64,000 nt of DNA from Ottowia flava (GTDB lineage Bacteria; Pseudomonadota; Gammaproteobacteria; Burkholderiales; Burkholderiaceae_C), in the NCBI RefSeq assembly GCF_008017535.1, contig NZ_VRUA01000010.1:86487-150486 (forward strand), given 5' to 3'. Shown piece after piece: positions 59,412 through 64,000 of this stretch. The notes under the pieces are model-generated. The model ran no database searches. It was not told the DNA's origin and saw only the letters and a list, made by a program, of their open reading frames with translations. The first letter of the stretch is position 1. Every line of letters begins with the position of its first letter. The position numbers and the translations under genes are program-made.

Positions 59412-60311
59412 TTACTCTCCTTTGGCGCCGTCCGCTGCTGCAGCGGGCGCGGCTTTGCGGACGCGCTTAACGGCGGGTTGACCGTCGGCCCCCTGGCCTT
59501 CAGCGGGTTTGTCGCTGCCATCAGCGGGCGCAGCATTGGTGCCGGCGCCACCACGGCGCGGGCCGCCACGGCCGGCGCGGTCGCCGCCAGGGCCACCGCG
59601 GCCGTCACGGCGCGGACCACGCGGACCGCGGCGCTCTTCGCCCTCGGGGCGCGGCGTGCTGTCCAGCGAAGGCGCATCGTTGCGGCCCAGGTTGTCGCCT
59701 TTGTAGACCCACACCTTGACACCGATGATGCCGTAGGTGGTCTTGGCTTCGCTGAAACCGTAGTCGATGTCGGCGCGCAGCGTATGCAGCGGCACGCGGC
59801 CTTCGCGGTACCACTCGGTACGGGCGATTTCGATGCCGTTCAGGCGGCCAGCAGACATGATCTTGATGCCCTGGGCACCCAGACGCATGGCGTTCTGCAT
59901 GGCGCGCTTCATGGCGCGGCGGAACATGATCCGCTTTTCGAGCTGTTGCGTGATCGAGTCGGCGATCAGTTGGGCATCGACTTCAGGCTTGCGCACTTCT
60001 TCGATGTTGACGGCCACCGGCACGCCCAGTTGGGCAGCCAGGTCCTTCTTCAGCTTCTCGATGTCCTCGCCTTTCTTGCCGATCACCACGCCCGGACGTG
60101 CCGAGTAGATGGTGATGCGGGCGTTCTTGGCGGGGCGCTCGATCAAGACGCGCGACACGGCGGCGTTCTTGAGCTTGGCCTTCAGGTACTCACGCACCTT
60201 GATGTCTTCAGCCAGCATGCCGGCGAAGTCCCGGTTGTTGGCGTACCAACGGCTGGCCCAGTTGCGGCTGACCGACAGGCGGAAGCCGGTTGGGTGGATT
60301 TTCTGTCCCAT
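59412..60311 (-). CDS. rpsC: 30S ribosomal protein S3 with long C-terminal extension
   Basis: 299 residues versus 233 in E. coli. [20 protein letters not shown] and the KH motif [19 protein letters not shown] are normal. From about residue 212 the protein continues with a Gly/Arg/Pro/Ala tail ([20 protein letters not shown]), likely disordered and RNA-contacting. Related Burkholderiales proteins often carry such tails. Confidence 0.97.
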   Translation of the reverse strand: MGQKIHPTGFRLSVSRNWASRWYANNRDFAGMLAEDIKVREYLKAKLKNAAVSRVLIERPAKNARITIYSARPGVVIGKKGEDIEKLKKDLAAQLGVPVAVNIEEVRKPEVDAQLIADSITQQLEKRIMFRRAMKRAMQNAMRLGAQGIKIMSAGRLNGIEIARTEWYREGRVPLHTLRADIDYGFSEAKTTYGIIGVKVWVYKGDNLGRNDAPSLDSTPRPEGEERRGPRGPRRDGRGGPGGDRAGRGGPRRGGAGTNAAPADGSDKPAEGQGADGQPAVKRVRKAAPAAAADGAKGE

Positions 60312-60329
60312 AGTCTTTTCCGGCCTTCC

Positions 60330-60659
60330 TTAGTTGCCCACCGTCACGTAGACGTGACACGTGGGCTTGGACAAGCGCGCACCGCGGCCTTTGGCGCGGG
60401 CTGCCGAGCGCTTGAGCGTGGTGCCCTGCTCGACATAGATGGTCTTGACGCGGAGTTCGTCGATGTCGGCACCGTCGTTGTGCTCGGCATTGGCGATCGC
60501 CGATTCCAGCACCTTCTTAATGATGCCGGCGGCTTTCTTCTGCGTGAAGTTGAGGGTGTTGAGGGCCTGATCCACTTGCTTGCCGCGGATCAGGTCGGCC
60601 ACGAGGCGCCCCTTGTCGACCGACAGGCGCACACCACGGAGGACTGCACGTGTTTCCAT
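60330..60659 (-). CDS. rplV: 50S ribosomal protein L22
   Basis: 109 residues. [20 protein letters not shown] and [20 protein letters not shown] are diagnostic; the beta hairpin that reaches into the exit tunnel is intact. Confidence 0.98.
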   Translation of the reverse strand: METRAVLRGVRLSVDKGRLVADLIRGKQVDQALNTLNFTQKKAAGIIKKVLESAIANAEHNDGADIDELRVKTIYVEQGTTLKRSAARAKGRGARLSKPTCHVYVTVGN

Positions 60660-60671
60660 TGGTCTTGTTCC

Positions 60672-60947
60672 TTACTTCTTGGCTTTCTTGTCTGCCGCAT
60701 GACCTTTGAAGGTGCGCGTCAGAGCAAATTCGCCGAGCTTGTGACCAACCATCTGGTCAGTCACATACACCGGCACGTGCTGCTTGCCGTTGTGCACGGC
60801 GATCGTCAGCCCGATGAATTCGGGCAGGATCATGGAGCGGCGCGACCAAGTCTTGACGGGCTTCTTGTCCTTCGTGGCAACGGCCTTGTCGACCTTGGCC
60901 AGAAGGTGGTGGTCCACAAACGGACCCTTCTTGAGAGAACGTGTCAT
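60672..60947 (-). CDS. rpsS: 30S ribosomal protein S19
   Basis: 91 residues. [19 protein letters not shown] and [20 protein letters not shown] are family marks. Head of the small subunit. Confidence 0.98.
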   Translation of the reverse strand: MTRSLKKGPFVDHHLLAKVDKAVATKDKKPVKTWSRRSMILPEFIGLTIAVHNGKQHVPVYVTDQMVGHKLGEFALTRTFKGHAADKKAKK

Positions 60948-60959
60948 TTGCGGGTGTCC

Positions 60960-61784
60960 TTACTTCTTGCGACGCGAAACGATCATGTTCTGCGTACGCT
61001 TGTTGGCGCGCGTGCGGTAGCCCTTGGTCAGGTTGCCCCATGGGTCAACTGGCTGGCGACCGGACTTGCTGCGGCCTTCACCACCACCCATCGGGTGGTC
61101 GACCGGGTTCATCACGATACCGCGCACGGTCGGACGAATACCCATCCAGCGCTTCACACCGGCCTTGCCGAGTTGGCGCAGGCTGTGCTCTTCGTTGGCG
61201 ACTTCACCGATGGTGGCGCGGCACTCGATGTGGATCTTGCGCACTTCACCCGAGCGCATACGCACCTGGGCGTACACGCCTTCACGCGCCAGCAGCGTGG
61301 CGGACGTGCCGGCCGAGCGGGCGATCTGGGCACCGGCACCGGGCTTGAGCTCGATGCAGTGGATGGTCGAACCCACCGGGATGTTGCGGATCGGCAGGGT
61401 GTTGCCGGCGCGGATGGGAGCTTCGGAGCCGCTCATCAGCTGGCTGCCCACTTCGACACCGCGCGGGGCGATGATGTAGCGGCGCTCGCCATCGGCATAG
61501 CAAACTAGGGCAATGTGGGCCGAGCGGTTCGGGTCGTATTCGATCCGTTCCACTTTGGCAGCCACGCCGTCCTTGTTGCGACGGAAGTCGACCACACGGT
61601 AGTGGTGACGGTGACCACCGCCCTTGTGGCGCGTGGTGATGCGACCGTTGTTGTTGCGGCCGGCCTTCTGGAATTGCGGCTCCAGCAGCGGCGCAAAACC
61701 TTCACCCTTGTGCAGGTGGTCGCGCGAGACCTTGATCATGGCGCGGCGGCCAGGCGAGGTCGGTTTGATCTTGATGACGGCCAT
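60960..61784 (-). CDS. rplB: 50S ribosomal protein L2
   Basis: 274 residues. Peptidyl-transferase-region protein; [20 protein letters not shown] and [20 protein letters not shown] with the critical His are intact. Confidence 0.98.
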   Translation of the reverse strand: MAVIKIKPTSPGRRAMIKVSRDHLHKGEGFAPLLEPQFQKAGRNNNGRITTRHKGGGHRHHYRVVDFRRNKDGVAAKVERIEYDPNRSAHIALVCYADGERRYIIAPRGVEVGSQLMSGSEAPIRAGNTLPIRNIPVGSTIHCIELKPGAGAQIARSAGTSATLLAREGVYAQVRMRSGEVRKIHIECRATIGEVANEEHSLRQLGKAGVKRWMGIRPTVRGIVMNPVDHPMGGGEGRSKSGRQPVDPWGNLTKGYRTRANKRTQNMIVSRRKK

Positions 61785-61787
61785 GGT

Positions 61788-62123
61788 TTACGCAGCCTCC
61801 CCGGACAGGTTCAGCTCTTGACCTTCCTTGAGCAGGACGTAGGCCTTGCGCACGTGGTCACGGCGACCGATGGTGCGACCAAAGCGCTTGGTCTTGCCCT
61901 TGATGTTGGCCACGGACACGCCCTTCACTTCCACATTGAACAGCAGTTCAACAGCGGCTTTGATTTCAGGCTTGGTCGCGTCGCGCAGCACCTTGAAGGT
62001 GACGGCATTGGACTTTTCGGCCACCATCGTGGCCTTTTCGGAGATCACCGGCGCGAGCAGCACCTGCATCAGGCGGCCTTCGTCGAACTGGCGCTCTTTT
62101 GGGGTCGGATTGATGCGGCTCAT
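61788..62123 (-). CDS. rplW: 50S ribosomal protein L23
   Basis: 111 residues. [20 protein letters not shown] and [20 protein letters not shown] are typical. Docking site for trigger factor and SRP. The start overlaps the rplD stop (ATGA). Confidence 0.97.
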   Translation of the reverse strand: MSRINPTPKERQFDEGRLMQVLLAPVISEKATMVAEKSNAVTFKVLRDATKPEIKAAVELLFNVEVKGVSVANIKGKTKRFGRTIGRRDHVRKAYVLLKEGQELNLSGEAA

Positions 62124-62740
62124 GCGAACATCTCCTTGAGCTTGTCGATGGCACCCTTGGTGACCAGCACCTTCTTGTAGTGCACCAGCGACACGGGATC
62201 GGCGTAGCGCGGCTCGATCACCAACACATGGCCCAGGTTGCGCGATGCCAAGTACAGGTTCTCGTCGACTTCGTCAGCGATCACCAGCACGGAATCGAGC
62301 TTCATGGACTTGAAGCGGGCAGCCAGCTGCTTGGTCTTGGGCGAGTCGACTTTCATCGATTCGACCACGGCCAGGCGGCCTTCGCGGGCCAGCTGCGAGA
62401 AGATGGACGCCATGCCGGCGCGGTACATCTTCTTGTTGATCTTCTGCGTGAAGTTTTCTTCAGGCGAGTTCGGGAAGGTGCGACCGCCGCCACGCCACAG
62501 GGGCGAGGACGTCATACCGGCGCGGGCGTTGCCCGTGCCCTTCTGGCGGAACGGCTTTTTGGTCGAGTGCTTGACCTGCTCGCGGTCCTTCTGGGCGCGC
62601 GTGCCTTGGCGGGCGTTGGCCTTGTAGGCCACCACCAGCTGGTGCACCAGCGCTTCGTTGTAGTCGCGACCGAACACGGTTTCGGGGGCGTCGATCTTGG
62701 ACGCGGCCTGACCCTGGTCGTTGAGGAGTTCGAGTTGCAT
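62120..62740 (-). CDS. rplD: 50S ribosomal protein L4
   Basis: 206 residues. [20 protein letters not shown] is the exit-tunnel loop; [20 protein letters not shown] follows. In enterobacteria L4 also represses the S10 operon; such control here is unknown. Confidence 0.98.
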   Translation of the reverse strand: MQLELLNDQGQAASKIDAPETVFGRDYNEALVHQLVVAYKANARQGTRAQKDREQVKHSTKKPFRQKGTGNARAGMTSSPLWRGGGRTFPNSPEENFTQKINKKMYRAGMASIFSQLAREGRLAVVESMKVDSPKTKQLAARFKSMKLDSVLVIADEVDENLYLASRNLGHVLVIEPRYADPVSLVHYKKVLVTKGAIDKLKEMFA

Positions 62741-62743
62741 GGC

Positions 62744-63418
62744 TTATGCCCCCTCTTTCGCTGGCTTGGCCTTGACGGCCGGGCGCACGGTCACGAAACC
62801 GCCGCGCGAGCCAGGGACAGCGCCTTTGATCAGCAGCAGCTGACGCGCTTCGTCGATGCGGATGACGTCCAGGTTCTGTGTGGTGACGGTTTCGTCGCCC
62901 ATGTGACCGGTCATCTTCTTGCCTGGGAACACGCGGCCAGGATCCTGCGCCATGGAGATCGAGCCCGGCACATTGTGCGAACGGCTGTTACCGTGCGAGG
63001 CGCGCTGCGAGCTGAAGTTGTGGCGCTTGATCGTGCCGGCGTAGCCCTTACCGATGGAGGTGCCTTGCACGTCCACCTTCTGGCCCACGGCAAACACGTC
63101 GGCCACAGGCACAGCGGCGCCAGCGGCGTACTTGCCTGCGACGTCGCCGTCCACGCGGAATTCCTGGGTGATTTCACCGGCTTCGACGCCCGCCTTGGCG
63201 AGGTGGCCGGCTTGCGGCTTGGTCACACGCGAAGCTTTGCGTGCGCCGAACGTGACTTGCAGGGCCACGTAGCCGTCGTTCTCTTGGGTTTTGACTTGTG
63301 TGACGCGGTTGTTCGACACATCGACCACCGTGACGGGCACTGCATCGCCGTCATCGGTGAACAGACGCATCATGCCCACCTTGCGCCCCAGCAACCCCAA
63401 TCGATTGCTTTGACTCAT
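62744..63418 (-). CDS. rplC: 50S ribosomal protein L3
   Basis: 224 residues. [20 protein letters not shown] and the Gln-containing loop [20 protein letters not shown] are as expected. It has its own promoter candidate and two hairpins upstream. Confidence 0.98.
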   Translation of the reverse strand: MSQSNRLGLLGRKVGMMRLFTDDGDAVPVTVVDVSNNRVTQVKTQENDGYVALQVTFGARKASRVTKPQAGHLAKAGVEAGEITQEFRVDGDVAGKYAAGAAVPVADVFAVGQKVDVQGTSIGKGYAGTIKRHNFSSQRASHGNSRSHNVPGSISMAQDPGRVFPGKKMTGHMGDETVTTQNLDVIRIDEARQLLLIKGAVPGSRGGFVTVRPAVKAKPAKEGA

Positions 63419-63493
63419 TTATTGCTCCTGAACTCCCGCCGCGCTCGCTGCAATTGGCCAGCGCGTTTGGATTGCGAAAGAGGGTTGAAAAGT

Positions 63494-63558
63494 CTTGCCC
63501 GAAAAAGGGCAAGCCGTAAATTATAACGCGGACATTGCCTTTTGGGCAAGTCCGCGTT
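63494..63558 (-). promoter_or_regulatory. Promoter and paired hairpins between rpsJ and rplC
   Basis: On the minus strand TTGCCC (63549-63544), an 18-bp spacer and TATAAT (63525-63520) precede rplC by about 100 bp. The spacer and -35 lie within a hairpin, AACGCGGAC and TTGCC pairing with GGCAA and GTCCGCGTT (63525-63558). A second perfect stem, CTTGCCC / GGGCAAG (63494-63513), would be at the very 5' end of the new transcript. Confidence 0.6.
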
Positions 63559-63601
63559 TGGGGTCAGCGTGGGCGGCCGCACTGGGCGGGCGCCCGCGGG
63601 A

Positions 63602-63913
63602 TCACTGGAGCTTGATCTCCACGTCTACGCCAGCCGGCAGATCCAGCTTCATCAGGGCGTCAACGGTCTTGTCGGTCGGGTCGACAATGTCCATCAGGCG
63701 CTGGTGCGTGCGGATCTCGAACTGGTCGCGGCTCGACTTGTTGACGTGCGGCGAACGCAGGATATCGAAGCGCTTCATGCGCGTGGGCAGGGGCACGGGG
63801 CCCTTGACCACGGCGCCGGTGCGCTTGGCGGTGTCCACGATCTCGGCAGCCGACTGGTCGATCAGCTTGTAGTCAAACGCCTTCAGGCGGATGCGGATTT
63901 TTTGCTTGGCCAT
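63602..63913 (-). CDS. rpsJ: 30S ribosomal protein S10 / NusE
   Basis: 103 residues. [40 protein letters not shown] and the ending [13 protein letters not shown] are exact family hallmarks. Also acts as NusE in antitermination. It directly follows tuf (12 bp). Confidence 0.98.
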   Translation of the reverse strand: MAKQKIRIRLKAFDYKLIDQSAAEIVDTAKRTGAVVKGPVPLPTRMKRFDILRSPHVNKSSRDQFEIRTHQRLMDIVDPTDKTVDALMKLDLPAGVDVEIKLQ

Positions 63914-63925
63914 GTTGCGTCAACC

Positions 63926-64000
63926 TCAGGCGATGATCTTGGCCACGACGCCAGCGCCGACCGTGCGGCCGCCTTCGCGGATAGCAAAGCGCAGACCTTC
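63926..64000 (-). CDS. tuf: Elongation factor Tu, last 24 codons (cut by window edge)
   Basis: The minus strand reads EGLRFAIREGGRTVGAGVVA, then KIIA and stop TGA: the invariant EF-Tu C-terminus. The gene continues beyond the window. EF-Tu delivers aminoacyl-tRNA to the ribosome. Its place just before rpsJ is the usual str-S10 junction. Confidence 0.97.
   Translation of the reverse strand, partial: EGLRFAIREGGRTVGAGVVAKIIA

Overview
The window is high-G+C bacterial chromosome (about two thirds G+C by eye). It is packed with core genes of a betaproteobacterium of the order Burkholderiales. Gene orders and protein sequences fit the family Comamonadaceae (an Acidovorax, Ottowia or Comamonas relative); the family assignment is inference. 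There are no phage, plasmid, insertion-sequence or CRISPR signatures. Both window ends cut genes: an acyl-CoA dehydrogenase on the left and tuf on the right.

Layout. 1-4170: acyl-CoA dehydrogenase plus an aminoglycoside-phosphotransferase-like kinase, then xthA and pyrE head to head, then a DUF4124 protein. 4300-8105: gatCAB on the minus strand, with an NlpE-like gene between gatA and gatB. 8306-13210: the rod-shape cluster mreB-mreC-mreD-mrdA. 13360-15360: catalase and tRNA-Arg(CCG). 15376-22384: a TetR-family repressor divergent from a tripartite RND efflux operon, with an AcrR-type operator between them. 22508-26122: a two-haem cytochrome c, a conserved hypothetical, speD-speE, and a lysozyme-inhibitor-like gene broken by an amber codon. 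26267-31501: a YheT-type hydrolase, an NTF2-like protein, a Rossmann-fold protein, a LemA/TPM/TPM module and a cNMP-binding protein. 31553-38979: the complete F1Fo ATP synthase operon atpIBEFHAGDC with candidate promoter and terminator. 39108-45960: a class IV aminotransferase, ybeD and lipB-lipA, interrupted by a lipoprotein, transporters and two similar amino-acid-binding proteins. 46166-52743: a DMT exporter, then a PTS-type regulatory cluster (EIIA, HPr, EI) containing a TPR gene and a three-copy 87-bp GC-rich tandem repeat, then an MFS transporter and a lipoprotein. 52846-58344: CoA transferase, esterase-like hydrolase, TlpA-like lipoprotein, cytochrome c'/cytochrome b561 pair, GNAT and peroxiredoxin. 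58397-64000: the S10 ribosomal operon from rpsJ to rpsQ, preceded by the end of tuf.

The most unusual signal is an interspersed repeat of about 40-45 bp. It has 13 intergenic copies and 4 probable copies inside reading frames. Each combines a GCCCTAC end, a TGCGCA core and an AGCTAT...ATAGC hairpin arm. In 11 of the 13 intergenic copies the hairpin arm points at the 3' end of the neighbouring gene transcribed into it. In-frame copies appear to have been turned into protein sequence: a signal peptide, a transporter loop and an aminotransferase insert. One copy supplies the only available start codon of a hydrolase, and two overlap stop codons. I do not know a name for this element.
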